Positions 23,110-33,840 of a stretch of 64,000 nucleotides of DNA are shown in pieces. The notes under the pieces are model-generated. The model worked only from the letters and a program-made list of their open reading frames with translations, did not search any database and was not told where the DNA came from. Positions within the stretch are counted from its first letter, which is position 1, and each line of letters starts with the position of its first letter. A program made the position numbers and the translations under genes. The DNA comes from Diphasiastrum complanatum. Its lineage: Eukaryota; Streptophyta; Lycopodiopsida; Lycopodiales; Lycopodiaceae. The stretch is from the NCBI GenBank assembly GCA_029204225.1, contig CM055103.1, forward strand, positions 50,864,379 through 50,928,378, in the 5' to 3' direction.

Positions 23110-23382
23110 AAACGTAACATGGCTGTCAGTGAAATCTATTGAGAACCCAGTGGACGATGATTTAGTCCCTTGGCAACATGCTCTGACTTACAACAAGGAG
23201 ACTGAGTTGACTGATCAGGTCCTACAGCACATGGATCTAGATCGTTACGAAATTAAGAAAGTACCAGCTCAATCGTCGCAAAAATCTGTTATGGCGAAAG
23301 TTTCAAGGATAGACCCACCAAGGGCACCTACGAACAAGAAGAACCATTGAAGAAACGCTACAACTAGGTGATCCGATGGAGT
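23110..23382 (+). pseudogene. gypsy linker segment, copy 2
   Basis: It continues the frame broken by the solo LTR (TWLSVKSIENPVDDDLVPWQ) up to AKVSRIDPPRAPTNKKN. The non-autonomous copia element then interrupts it at CCGATGGAGT. The sequence resumes at 28869. Confidence 0.85.
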
Positions 23383-24035
23383 TGTGAAGGATTTCAGATA
23401 ATTCAAGATCCAATCCATGTCCCTGATCTTTGGTTACAATAAGGAACAAACCAACAATCCTGCCAATGTAGAAAAATCAGCATCTACATACAAAATGAGA
23501 TGCAAACTCTAAGAGATATTGATGAAACATGAACCAAAACATAAAATATGTTTGTTGTCCATACAATTACAGTACCCTACTGTATTTCACACGTGTGGAA
23601 CCGAAAATAGCAATAAATGAGCATTCTACACAAGGAATTGCAAGATAACATCATGAGCGTGCACCAATGAGTAGTAGAACCCAATGCGAGCCATGTATAA
23701 TGATGAAATGAGAGAGAGAAGAGAGAAGATGTGTCTCTCCACGAGTTACATCCTTTTATAGAGTTTCCAAACCCTATTTGGCCACTTGGCTTTCCCTCCA
23801 AAATGTAAACCCTACTATTTTTGGGGCTAATTCAATGTACCCAAAGTTCAAATTTGAATCTCTCTCAAACTCGACTACCAACTTTCCCACACTTTCAAAA
23901 AGTGTTTATTGAATGTATTTTAAACTAATATAACTTCAAAAAGTCTATCTCTAAGTCTAAAATGGGTTTTGGCCTTTTATTGACAATTTACCAAAATGTG
24001 ACTAAAATAGACTAAACTAGTTGAAATCTCTCACA
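23383..24035 (-). repeat. 3' LTR of the non-autonomous copia element
   Basis: Minus strand TGTGAGAGATTTCAACTAG to CCTTCACA. It has one TTCACACGTGTGGAA palindrome at 23586. TCCTTTTATAGAG at about 23750-23762 is a possible TATA region in the antisense reading. Confidence 0.9.
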
Positions 24036-24471
24036 CTCCCTCTTCAACTAGTTTTGGCATAATTTTGACAATAGAACTTTGATCCAACTTTAGAATGATC
24101 TCCATCCTAAGTATATATCTCCTTTTTAAGGTTCTAAAGTATCTTTCATAATTGATATAGAGAATAATGTCCAAATTGGATGCTTCACTATCTCTTAAAT
24201 CAATTTTACACATCAAGATATAACTAGAACATGAAGAACCAAATAGAATGTGAATGAAATGATTCTTCCATGTTTCAAACTTTGAACTCTTTGGAAAATT
24301 ATAGCAACCAAACAATAAATGTGAGTGATGACCATTTGCTTGCTTGTCTCCTCCAACTTTGTCCTTTCTTGATATGTCTCCACCATAAAACTCCATGAAT
24401 GAGCCTCCATCTCCATCTTGCCACAAGAAACCATCAATCCTTGGAAATCCATGATTAGGTGAGTACATCAA
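24031..24471 (-). CDS. third ORF of the non-autonomous element, unknown product
   Basis: 146 codons starting at MMYSPNHGFPRIDGFLW. It contains DGDGGSFMEFYGGDISRKDK, which is nearly repeated in the second copy (45113-45190: DGDGGSFMDFHGGDISRKDK). The frame ends within a few bases of the LTR border. No domain is recognised. It could be a real short protein or simply the conserved 3' untranslated part of the element. Confidence 0.4.
   Translation of the reverse strand: MMYSPNHGFPRIDGFLWQDGDGGSFMEFYGGDISRKDKVGGDKQANGHHSHLLFGCYNFPKSSKFETWKNHFIHILFGSSCSSYILMCKIDLRDSEASNLDIILYINYERYFRTLKRRYILRMEIILKLDQSSIVKIMPKLVEEGV
24036..24050 (-). other. polypurine tract of the non-autonomous element
   Basis: The minus strand reads GTTGAAGAGGGAG immediately before the 3' LTR. 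Confidence 0.75.
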
Positions 24472-24618
24472 TTATGCAAATCTAGCACCACGTGACTCCA
24501 TAAACCAAGTAGGTTGCACTAGTCCATCTTCAAGATCTACTTGACACAAGAAAATGACCATGAATTCACCAAAAATTGACAATCTCCAAGTATTGGCACC
24601 AAGTAGCTCAACACTTAA

Positions 24619-26358
24619 TTACTTAGCCATGGATGAGTGACATAATGAACCTCCAATAGTTTCATTTCCATCATCAAGACCAGCCAAGAATGCTAGTACA
24701 ACTCCAACAATAAGATATTGCAAGACAATGTAGCTAGTTTGTCCATATCTTGACAATTTGCACACATTCACATGAAATAACTCAAACATGAGATAGAACA
24801 AGTAAAGTAAACTTGAACAGCACTTCTTTGCTGCTCCTTTGACCTTACTTGAGTCTTCAATAAGCTGCAAAAACATATCCATAACATCTTTGCAAAAAAA
24901 CCTTCCTTCGATGCTCTTGACTAGCTCCAACCCTTTTCTTTTGTGTTGTTGAAGCCCTTTGAGACCAACTTCTTGATATTCCTCTTGACCATCAAAGTCA
25001 TTGAACAGACTTTGTTTTCCAGATCCATTACTTGCTTTTCCAGTATAAAAACCATGAGAACCAATATCCACTTGCATAGCATCATCTACACAAGAAAATT
25101 CTCCAAAACATGTGAGTAAAGCAAAGTGAGTCGCTTCCACTTGCTTACCTTTCTCTTGGTCATCAAAGATATCAAAGATATGAATATTTTTAGACCTGAC
25201 CCTCTGGAAATACTCCCTCTCAAACATATGATCTAGATCCAACAAGATCTCATCAATGCTTGATCTCGATCTTCCACAAAGGTTAGAAAAAACAATGTCA
25301 TTAATGCCACCATCATAAATCAAAAGATAGATTCCAAACTTTACATCCAACATGAAGTAGAGTAGGTGAAGATGAGTATCAAACCTAATAAATCCAGCCT
25401 TCTTGAGTCCATAACAAACCTTAATAAGCTCACCAATGAGATCTCCCTTGCCTTGAAGAAATTGCCTCTTGATTTGCTCCATGTAGACTTCTCCAACCAA
25501 CCTTTTGCCATCTTGATCATGAGTGATCAATTCACAATCATAGAATACTTCGAGTTGATGAAGAGATGTGAGATCCATGTCTTGGATCTTCCCAAGAACC
25601 AATCTTCCATTGCTCTTTCCTTCATTAGACTCCCTCTTAATGATTGCATCATAAGAAGTAGAAACCTCAAAGACATTAGAAGCCATGAAAAAAATGATAA
25701 GTACCTTCAACATAAGGATGATTGAAGTACTCTCTTTTTTCAAACAAGAACTTCTATTCAATGTTTTAGGTAATGACTCATATGATAATGATTCTTCCTC
25801 ACTATCATTCACAGTGACATCATTCAAAGTACATCCTACTTTGGACTCTTCACATACTTCTCTTCTTCTTGACTTGTGACTATCTCCCTCACCAAGTCTC
25901 TTGATAGAACCATTTGATCTACTCTCTTTATGAAGAAATGTGACTCCACTTGCTGGAAAAATGAGTTTCTTGGAATCATAACAAAAGAATGTAGAAGAAC
26001 CATCTCCTTCATGAATGCACCTAGCAACATTTTTTTCCATATGATCAAAGAAATCGTTGGCAACAATATTTTCCAAGGAAGAACCTTTACCTCCATTGAT
26101 GAAGTTAGCTCTTTCCTTACCTTTTGCATGCTTGCACTTGTCATGAAGAACCATTGAAACACCATCATTATCCTCAAGACTAGCCAAGTTAGCACAAAGA
26201 TGAACATCTCCAAGAAGCATATTAGATCTTGACCTAGATCTAGCATAAGGAAGCTTGTTAGACTTTGCATAAGATCCACCAATCTTATTGATGCTAAAAG
26301 GTAACTTTGGAAAGTTGAGACCAATTTCCTTTTCCATTCCATCCTTTTTGTTAGCCAT
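24619..26358 (-). CDS. 579-codon ORF of scrambled, catalytically dead copia pol pieces plus a novel tail
   Basis: It follows gag-protease in the same frame after one TAA near 26389. Residues 1-40 are the end of the gag-pre-integrase region. At about residues 285-380 lies an RT-like piece: GEVYMEQ, then KVCYGLKKAGFIRFD, then IYLLIYDGGINDIVF, aligning with copia EEVYMEQ..ALYGLK..YVDD, but the YVDD site reads SNLC. A segment that normally precedes RT (THFALLTCFGEFSCVDDAM) comes after it, so the order is shuffled. The C-terminus has two hydrophobic stretches (LLYLFYLMFELF and SYIVLQYLIVGVVLAFL), conserved in the copy at 44.6-45.1 kb. No integrase D,D,E residues are seen. A long open frame without catalytic residues suggests constraint or recent assembly. 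Confidence 0.65.
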   Translation of the reverse strand: MANKKDGMEKEIGLNFPKLPFSINKIGGSYAKSNKLPYARSRSRSNMLLGDVHLCANLASLEDNDGVSMVLHDKCKHAKGKERANFINGGKGSSLENIVANDFFDHMEKNVARCIHEGDGSSTFFCYDSKKLIFPASGVTFLHKESRSNGSIKRLGEGDSHKSRRREVCEESKVGCTLNDVTVNDSEEESLSYESLPKTLNRSSCLKKESTSIILMLKVLIIFFMASNVFEVSTSYDAIIKRESNEGKSNGRLVLGKIQDMDLTSLHQLEVFYDCELITHDQDGKRLVGEVYMEQIKRQFLQGKGDLIGELIKVCYGLKKAGFIRFDTHLHLLYFMLDVKFGIYLLIYDGGINDIVFSNLCGRSRSSIDEILLDLDHMFEREYFQRVRSKNIHIFDIFDDQEKGKQVEATHFALLTCFGEFSCVDDAMQVDIGSHGFYTGKASNGSGKQSLFNDFDGQEEYQEVGLKGLQQHKRKGLELVKSIEGRFFCKDVMDMFLQLIEDSSKVKGAAKKCCSSLLYLFYLMFELFHVNVCKLSRYGQTSYIVLQYLIVGVVLAFLAGLDDGNETIGGSLCHSSMAK

Positions 26359-26388
26359 AACAAAAGCATCAAGCTTGAAAAGTCTACC

Positions 26389-27613
26389 TTATCTATTGCC
26401 CCTAGCAACCAAGATTTCTTCCTTTGTAATGAAACAAGCATTACTACCAAACTTTACCATGTATCCTTTCTCTATCATTTGACCAACACTTAGCAAATTC
26501 TTTGAAAGTGAAGGAATGTAAAGAACACCATCAAGTCTTGCTTTCCTATTAGTAGAGAGACAAATAGGAACTGAACCAATACCTTCAATCACACACTCAC
26601 CATCATTGGCCATGTGAATTGCTTTCTTGGCTCCATCATAAGTGACCAAAGAAGTAAAGAACTCCTTGTGACTAGTCATGTGTGAACTAGCTCCACTATC
26701 AATCCACCATGAATCTTTGTCATCTTCACTTGATATTAGACTTGAAGAACACATCAAAAGAGAATCACCACCACCTAGATCCTCATCATTAGTAGTAAAG
26801 TTGATTTGCTTGCTACCTTCATCTCTTTGCTTCTTCAAACATTCATTAGCAAAATGCCCTTTGATTTCACAATAAAAGCATTTCAACTTAGACTTATCTT
26901 TCTTTTTTCCAAAAGAAAAAGTCTCACCTTGATCTTGCCCTTTAGACCACTTGCCCTTGCCTTGGCCCTTGAACTTGCCTTTGATGAACATAGCATCCTC
27001 TTCATAATGAGATGTCGATGTAGATCCACCTCCTCTTGATTGAAGCCTATACTCCTCATTCACCAAGATCTCTTGCAAATCCACAATACTTGGCAAAGTC
27101 TTTTGAATAGCAAAACTTTGAACAAGATTAGCATGATCACCCAACAAGCCATTAAGTATAACTTGAACAAGTTCTACCTCCTTAAATGCTTTCATCAATA
27201 CATGCTAACTCATCATTGAATGTTTTAACCCTCAAAACAAAAGCATGAGTACTCCTTTCCTTCTTTTGCATACTTTGAAAGATTTGCCTCCTAAGAGTAA
27301 GCACTCTTGATGTAGACTTGGATTCATAAAGCTTCTTCAAAGCTTCCCAAGCCTCGAAAGATGATGTGCACTTACCAACTTCCTTGAGAAGCTCATTGGT
27401 AACATTTATCTTAATCATGTGTGAAGCTTTCTTTGCTCTCTTGTCATACCTCACTTGATCTTGAGGTTCTTGAGGCCTCTCCTCCACACCTGCAACAATC
27501 TCCATCAACTCATTCATCTCCAACAAGGACTCCATCCTCACCTTCCAAGTAGAATAGTTGATTGAGGTAAGCCTATCATTGCTATCCAACATAAAGCCTC
27601 CACTTGTAGCCAT
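26389..27613 (-). pseudogene. copia gag and protease of the non-autonomous element
   Basis: The frame from 27613 starts MATSGGFMLDSNDRLTSINY with YSTWKVRMESLL, the copia gag entry motif, and runs 143 codons. After a one-base slip near 27190 the second frame continues gag (VQVILNGLLGDHANLV), the zinc knuckle CFYCEIKGHFANEC (CX2CX4HX4C), and the protease WWIDSGASSHMT with intact DSG. It ends in the gag-pre-integrase part (VLYIPSLSKNLLSVGQM). Apart from the slip it looks usable. Gag and protease are the parts an element keeps to make its own particle. Confidence 0.85.
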
Positions 27614-28202
27614 GTTGAAGTGACCTGATCTTCTCTTTCAACCTGTTCCAATGCACAAAGCACTCTCTTGAATGTCAACAAATGAACTCAAGAAGATATC
27701 ACAAAGATATGGAACCTCTCAAATCTCTTCTAACACTTCCAACTAGAAAATCAACACATAGAATAGTGAAATCTTGATCAACCTATGATCTATCCTCAAT
27801 CTAATGATTCTTGCCACTTTCTATGATTGAAACACACTCAAATGAAGTTTAGAAACCTCACAAACTAGAGATCCAATCAAAATTAGGGTTTTGACAAAAT
27901 CACAAAAAATTGAATATCTCAAATTCTACATGCAATTTCTAGAAGCTTGATATATCTTCTTGTAGACTCCAATGAGACCTACCTAAAGCACCAAATATCA
28001 TCTAAATCCAGTAAACCAAGTGTGAAATCAGAATTGATCAAGTATCTAACCCTATATTGAGTTTTGACCTACAAAAGATCAATTCTACACATGCAAAAAT
28101 GCTGATTTTTTAGTAGAGATCAATCTAGCATGCTCTAGCATTGGTAACTCCTCCAAATCCTTGCTAAATATGGATGATCCTTTCATAACCTGAAACACAA
28201 TA
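27614..28202 (-). mobile_element. leader of the non-autonomous element
   Basis: Untranslated leader between primer site and gag. A stretch at about 27880-28050 reappears, on the plus strand, at 43990-44160 inside integrase-derived sequence of the second copy (TTTTGTGATTTTGTCAAAAC, GCATGTAGAATTTGA). Confidence 0.75.
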
Positions 28203-28214
28203 GCTCTGATACCA
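28203..28214 (-). other. primer-binding site, initiator tRNA-Met type
   Basis: The minus strand reads TGGTATCAGAGC directly after the 5' LTR, the standard copia primer site. Confidence 0.9.
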
Positions 28215-28868
28215 TGTGAAGGATTTCAGATCATTCAAGATCCAATCCATGTCCCTGATCTTTGGTTACAATAAGGAAAAAACCAACAATCCTGCCAATG
28301 TAGAAAAATCAACATGTACATACAAAATGAGATGCAAACTCTAAGAGATATTGATCAAACATGAACCAAAACATAAAATATGTTTGCTGTTCGTATAATT
28401 ATAGTACCCTACTGTATTTCACACATGTGGAACCGAAAATAGCAATAAATGAGCATTCTACACAAGGAATTGCAAGATAACATCATGAGAGTGCACCAAT
28501 GAGTAGTAGAACCCAAAGAGAACCATGTATAATAATGAAATGAGAGAGAGAAGAGAGAAGATGTGTCTCTCCATGAGTTACATCCTTTTATAGAGTTTTC
28601 AAACCCTATTTGGCCACTTGGCTTTCCCTCCAAAATGTAAACCCTACTATTTTTGGGTCTAGATTCAATGTACCCAAAGTTCAAATTTAAATATCTCTCA
28701 AACTCGACTACCAACTTTCCCACACTTTCAAAAAGTTTTTATTGAATGTATTTTAAACTAATATAACTTCAAAAGGTTTATCTCTAAGTCTAAATTGAGT
28801 TTTGGCCTCTTATTGACAATTTACCAAAATGTGACTAAACTAGACTAAACTAGTTGAAATCTCTCACA
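28215..28868 (-). repeat. 5' LTR of the non-autonomous copia element
   Basis: It has the same termini and length as the left copy. The palindrome here reads TTCACACATGTGGAA, so the CACGTG core is lost by one transition. Confidence 0.9.
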
Positions 28869-29186
28869 TGAGTGATCTACCCGAAGAAGCTATACCTATA
28901 GTGGATGTTGATATTCGCAACCACGAGGCGAATGTCACACCAGTTCTAAAGAAAGACAACAAGGACGAATCCACCGATATGACAAAAAGAAGCAAAAAGA
29001 AGGTGTTGGATTCCAAGTCAATCAGGATGAACTCCGATACAACGTCATCCTCTTCTCAGATGACGGAAAATCAAAAGATGACCAGTCGGGCTAAGATCAA
29101 TATGCTGAAGGAGGAATCTCGATGAGCACCAGTTCACGAGATGCCTGAAACCTTCAAGAATTATACCTTGGACGACATGGGTAATT
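28869..29186 (+). pseudogene. gypsy linker, copy 2, resumed
   Basis: It resumes at SDLPEEAIPIVDVDI, exactly where copy 1 reads SDLPKEAIAIVDVDI, which confirms the precise insertion of the copia element. A stop at 29123 and a frame change lead into the RT. Confidence 0.85.
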
Positions 29187-30397
29187 ATGATGCTGCAAGC
29201 CCAACGAGAACCTGATCAAAGTCAGGCACCAGCAGAACGAGTCTTTGAAGGACCTGCGGGAACACAACCAATGAACCTTGCCGAGCCAGGTGAAAAAGAA
29301 AAGATAGTGCATGTGGGAGAGCAATTAATGCCCACACAATTCAAAAGGCTACGATTATTGTTGGTGGAGTACAATGACTGTTTTGCCTGGAATTACAGTG
29401 ATCTGAAGGACATTCCACCAAAAGTAGTCCAACACACCACACCCTTGGTGGATGGAGCAGTCCCCAAGGTGAGTCGTTACTATCGCTGCAACTCAAACTA
29501 CACGGAGTTGATCAAGCAGGAATTGCAGAAGCTGTTAGACGCATATTTCATTTACAAAATTGAGCACACTGAATGGGTATCACCGATAGTTATAGTACCA
29601 AAGAAGAATGGAAATCTACAGATCTGTGTGAATCTGAAAGCGCTAAACACAGTCACCAAAAAAGATCGTTTCCCTCTGCCCTTTACGGAAAGTGTCCTTG
29701 ACCGAGTAGCTGGAGCCGAAGCCTATAGTTTTTTGGACGGCTTCAGTGGTTACAACCAAGTAAAGATAGCACCTCAAGACCAGCATAAGACAACATTCGC
29801 CATGGAATGGGGAACCTATGCCTATAAGGTGATGCCATTCGGACTTTGCAATGCCCAAAGCACTTTCCAGCGAGTCACGCAGGTGGCATTCAAAGAGTAT
29901 TTGCAGAAATTTTTGGAAATTTTCTTGGACAATCTGTGCATGCATGGACCAAAATCTGAATACTTATCCAATCTGGAGAAGGTGCTACAAAAATGTCGCA
30001 AATTCCAGATCTCCTTGAATCCAGAAAAATGTCAATTCTGGATTACACATGGCTTGATTCTCGGCCATATAGTGTCTAGACATGGGATTGCCACAGACCT
30101 ATCAAAAATCAAGATCATTGTTGATTTACCACCACCAAGAACAATCCGGGAGGTCTATATTTTTATGGGTCACGCTAACTATTACAGTTAGCACGACCAA
30201 TTTACAAGCTCACAACGGATCCACTTTGGAACGAGGAAGCCCTAAAGGCTTTCCAAAAACTTAAAGATGCATTGGTTTCATCACCACTCCTACGTCCGCC
30301 CAATTGGTCCATTGAGTTTCATGTGCATACGGACACATTGAAGTATGCAGTTGGAGCAGTCTTAACCCAGCCAGGAGAACACAAAAAAGATTTTCCC
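29187..30397 (+). pseudogene. gypsy reverse transcriptase and start of RNase H, copy 2
   Basis: A 334-codon frame with the Ty3/gypsy RT blocks: EWVSPIVIVPKKNG, LQICVNLKALNTVTKKDRFP, YSFLDGFSGYNQVKIAP, TYAYKVMPFGLCNAQSTFQ. The catalytic box reads FLDNLCMHG; copy 3 has FLDDLCVHG, so the second Asp is mutated here. PFGLCNAQ replaces PFGL.NAP. A stop near 30189 precedes RNase H (LKDALVSSPLLRPPNWSIEF, VHTDTLKYAVGAVL). The match ends at about 30397, where minus-strand sequence of another element begins. Confidence 0.88.
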
Positions 30398-30795
30398 ACC
30401 GGTAGCCACTGACAGCATCCAACATGCATGCCTACAGAGAAATATCTAGGGTTTTTCACCTCAAAACCCTTGCAGCTATAAAGAATAGAGTTTCTTGGGC
30501 ATTTGACAATCTCTCTCTGGGATTTTACCTGTAGCTCTCTGTCAGTCTGAGGTCACCCTACAATCAGCAACTATTTGCTTCAAATAGCCCACGCAGCCTT
30601 TCTACGGAGTTCTGTGCTTCCGTTTGGCTCCAATTTCATTTCAGCCAACAATCCATGTGTCCACAATACAGTCCTGAGCAAATTCTTCGAATTTTCATAA
30701 CTCGATTTGTGCTACCCAACAAACAAACCGTCGTGAATTCGTAGTTCTTCATCCTTGTTCGGTAATTATAGCCACCAAGGGCTCTGATACCAAGT
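30398..30795 (-). mobile_element. leader of a truncated LTR element with primer site
   Basis: The minus strand reads TTGGTATCAGAGCCCTTGG right after an LTR end (ATTGTATTCTCA). This gives an iMet-type primer site at 30781-30792 and then about 380 bp of leader. No gag is left before the junction with gypsy copy 2. Confidence 0.7.
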
Positions 30796-31255
30796 TGAGA
30801 ATACAATTTAAAACCCGATCAAATCAATCACCACAGCACAACGTTAAGTGCAACAAGACAAGACAAGACATATTTGCTCTCCCACAAATTGTATATTCAC
30901 ACTAATTAGCAAGTACAAAGATAAAATTGCTTAAGAGCACCCAAAGGGCTCGTAAAAGAAAGACGACTCGATAATTCTAGAATTGGGCACACGTGGTACC
31001 GTCAAAACTAGAAAGCACTGTATAAGTCGATCATTGCTATTTTAACTGGGTCATCTCCGACCATAAGAGTCATGCATGACCAACGACACGCGACAGTTGT
31101 GCACACTGACGCGGGTCCATAACAAGGAGTCACCGCACGCCAATAAGACATTGACATGTGGCACCCAAAAGACCTATAACTCCAGATCAGCGTTTCGTCC
31201 CATAACTGAGACCGTCACCTCAAGTTTCCTATTGCGCCCTTATGGGTACGTAACA
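30796..31255 (-). mobile_element. LTR, 460 bp, sharing its first half with the LTR at 9839
   Basis: It begins TGTTACGTACCCATAAGGGC (minus strand) and ends at the primer site. Positions 1 to about 235 align closely with 9839-10073, through GATGACCC. After that the two have no visible similarity. Confidence 0.75.
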
Positions 31256-32279
31256 ATCAATGTGTTTTCTCTTTGTTGTATATGAGAGGTGCTTGTTTGA
31301 GTGTATAAGTAGGACCTATGATGAACTCTAGAAATGAATCACATTAGAAGTTGCGATCCCAAAAGCTAAAACTTTGATTAATCTATGATGTTTATAGGAA
31401 TGTTCTAGGAAACTACAACTAGGGCAAACACTAGTCCAAATAGAAAAGTGTCCTATCTATTATGAGCTGTGATATTTAGAAGCCCTAATAATTGTAGTTA
31501 GGAATAAGGACATACTCTAAGGGTCCATTAGTAATAAGTGCCCAAAGGTCATATGGACCTACAATAATGTGTGGCACAAAATGTTGGGTGATACATGTTG
31601 AGTGACTTTTCTTTTCTCAAAATCATAATTTCATGTTTATGACATTCTATTATGCATGTGAACTAGCACAAACAACCCAATACATCTTTTATCAAAAAGT
31701 TGAGTGATCAATCCATGTCTAACATCTCAGTGTAGCTAATGGTGGCCATTTTATGTTAGTGACATTTGTTGCATGATCACCTTTATCATCGTTGATTCAC
31801 CAAAAATGTGATATTCATGTAAGGTGTTAGATGACGATGATTGCTCAAACGACATAGGACTTGGTGATTAAGAGAAGATTAACAATTTTGTGGAAGGGCT
31901 CTAGAGAGGTTAGCAAATCGATTGAAGAACAAAAGATGAAGGGAATATGCATTGAGACATCTCTATGAGAGTTAAATTAAGAAGCATTCACACAAGGAAA
32001 ATAACGACGAGAAAGCTCAATGATGTGTCAAAGTTTGACACCTTCCGATGGTGTTGAGATTTCTTCAATTTTTACTAAGTGGAGGTAGCTAGCTGCACTC
32101 GTGCTATGCACACGGGTGGAATTATAGCTAAAAATGTGGCATTGTAGCCCAAGAACTTGGGTAGTGAATGAAGGAGTAAACGCACAAATCAACCAACAAA
32201 AGGCCAAAACTTGGGAGGGAAGGCTTTGGATGAGGAAAGAGAATTTGCAAGATCTTGGCCGTTGATAGAGCCCCATCGA
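31256..32279. other. intergenic sequence upstream of histone H1
   Basis: No ORF or element recognised. It ends in the H1 promoter. Confidence 0.5.
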
Positions 32280-32296
32280 AGGGCCCATTTATAAAG
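32280..32296 (+). promoter_or_regulatory. core promoter of histone H1 (GGGCCCA and TATA box)
   Basis: GGGCCCA, which contains TGGGCC on the minus strand (a site II/TCP-type element common in plant growth genes), directly abuts TTTATAAAG at 32288-32296. The ATG is about 207 bp further down, leaving room for a CT-rich 5' leader. Location and form fit; no experimental support. Confidence 0.5.
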
Positions 32297-32502
32297 TTGT
32301 GAGAAGAGGTCGATTCAAACGCCTCCCCGGAGGGCCAATAGAAATGGCGCTACCACTCTTCTTCTCATACAAATCTCGCGCTCTCTCTTTTTTTCTTCTA
32401 TCGCCATCGCCATCGATCATCTTCGGCGTTCAATTCTTCTCTTTGATCTAGAGCTGGGCTGCTTTTTCTGTTGATCGCGGGAGCACAGATTTGCTTGTAG
32501 AT

Positions 32503-33511
32503 ATGGCTGCCGGTGCAGAGGTTGATTCCACTCATGCTGTGGTCGTTCCGGCCCCAGAGGCCCATGCAGATGCGAAAGGAGCTGAGCATAAGGCCGAGAA
32601 AGCATCAAAGGCAAAGAAAGTGAAAACGACAGCTTCTAAAACCGCTACCGCTGCGCATCCTCCATATCTTCAGGTAATCCACTCTTCGTTCTCTGTTTAA
32701 TTCATCTATCCGTAGATGTACTGATTGGTTGTAACAAAATAGATCTAAGATAGATGTACAGGTTGCCATGTCGGAATTAATTCCATCCAAATGATAAAGG
32801 TTATTATCTTAAATAATGATAATGCATTGGAAGTCATTGGTTTGAAGTAAGCCATTCTTAAATGATTCTGATGAATTGGATGCTAGAGGTTGTGATATGG
32901 GTCTGTATCCTTTGCAGATGATAAAGGAGGCCATTTCCTTTTTGAAAGAAAGAACTGGATCCAGCCAGTATGCCATTGCCAAGTTTCTTGATGAGAAGTA
33001 TAAGTCTGGTCTTCCAGCTACTTATAAGAAGATATTGACCGTTCAGTTGAGAAATCTGAGCAAACAGGGAAAGCTCACAAAGGTGAAAGGCTCTTTCAAG
33101 CTATCTGAAGCTTTGAAAAAGCCTTCATCTGCTGCGCCCAAGCCTCCAAGAGCTGCCAAACCAACTTCTGCTGCTAAAGTAACCAAAAAGGCAGCGCCCC
33201 GTCCCAAGAGCGTGAAGGCCAAAGCTCCGAAGGTTGCAAAATCTCCCAAGGTACCTAAGGTAGCGAGGGCCCCGAAGGCTACTAAACCCAAGGCAACCGC
33301 TGCACCAAAGGCAGCAAAAGTTGCAAAAGTAACTCCGGCAGCAGCAGCAGCAGCAGCAGCAAAGCCTGCTGCAACAAAGAAAACCCCAGTTAAAAAGGTC
33401 AAGGTTGCTGCTCTAAAAGCACCTAAGATTGCTAAATCTTCAAAGCCCGCAAAATCGCCTGCTAAGCCGAAGAAAGCCGTCCCAGCTGCAAAGAAAGCTA
33501 AGAAGGTATGA
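32503..33511 (+). CDS. linker histone H1, two exons
   Basis: Exon 1 is 32503-32673 (57 codons, MAAGAEVDSTHAVVV); the intron 32674-32917 has GT-AG ends; exon 2 is 32918-33511, ending TGA. The product is 254 residues. The globular winged-helix domain starts at HPPYLQMIKEAISFLKER, with the intron inside the first helix, then SSQYAIAKFLDEKYKSGLP and LRNLSKQGKLTKVKGSFKL. The tail is almost only Lys, Ala and Pro with AKP-like repeats and an eight-Ala run from GCA repeats. H1 binds linker DNA at the nucleosome entry and exit and compacts chromatin. The first ATG in a good context was chosen. The size and layout are ordinary for a plant H1. Confidence 0.95.
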
Positions 33512-33681
33512 ACGCTTAAGCTTGCTGTATTAACTCGCTAAATGGTGTTTTTCAACACCACCATATTCAAAGAATTCATCTCTTCTGATTCTCCAATTAT
33601 TTATCGTCCCAAAGTTGTTTACTTCAATTTAATCTCTCTATTCCAAGATCGCCATTCTTGTTAAGATAGACATTGTTGGGC
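33512..33681 (+). other. H1 3' untranslated region or flank
   Basis: No clear AATAAA in the first 170 bp. The shared 159-bp segment follows. Confidence 0.5.
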
Positions 33682-33840
33682 GTTCTTGTTAAACTAAGGT
33701 AACTGAATTATCCCGAAAGCTACGCTAATGAAGGTTAGAATGTGTTTATTACAAGCTTGGAAGGTGCTCTTGCTTAGAAGGTTAGGATCTGCCCAATTGC
33801 TACGTTGCTAATGTGTTTGATGATCAATAAGTGTAGATTA
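33682..33840 (+). repeat. 159-bp segment shared with gypsy gag copy 2
   Basis: About 170 bp after the H1 stop codon, so possibly inside the H1 3' UTR. It matches 20081-20238 almost perfectly. Flanks differ completely. Confidence 0.9.

Larger units (their letters stand above)
23383..28868 (-). mobile_element. non-autonomous copia-type LTR retrotransposon, full length
   Basis: 5486 bp, flanked by GGAGT (23378-23382) and TGAGT (28869-28873), a target duplication with one change. It has LTRs of 653 and 654 bp, an iMet-type primer site next to the right LTR and a polypurine tract next to the left one, so it reads on the minus strand. Internally it holds a leader, gag with zinc knuckle and protease, then a 579-codon ORF made of rearranged pol pieces without the catalytic residues, and a third ORF of 146 codons. 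It carries no usable integrase or reverse transcriptase and would depend on another copia element for them. By my count the LTRs differ at about 28 positions. Confidence 0.85.

Noticed and set aside
25366-25879. Plus-strand ORFs within the non-autonomous copia element
   Set aside because: They are antisense to the 579-codon minus-strand ORF and match nothing; the element orientation is fixed by primer site and polypurine tract.
33043-33402. 119-codon Ala/Phe-rich ORF on the minus strand within H1
   Set aside because: It is the shadow of the Lys/Ala-rich H1 tail; the plus-strand gene with intron and winged-helix domain explains the sequence.
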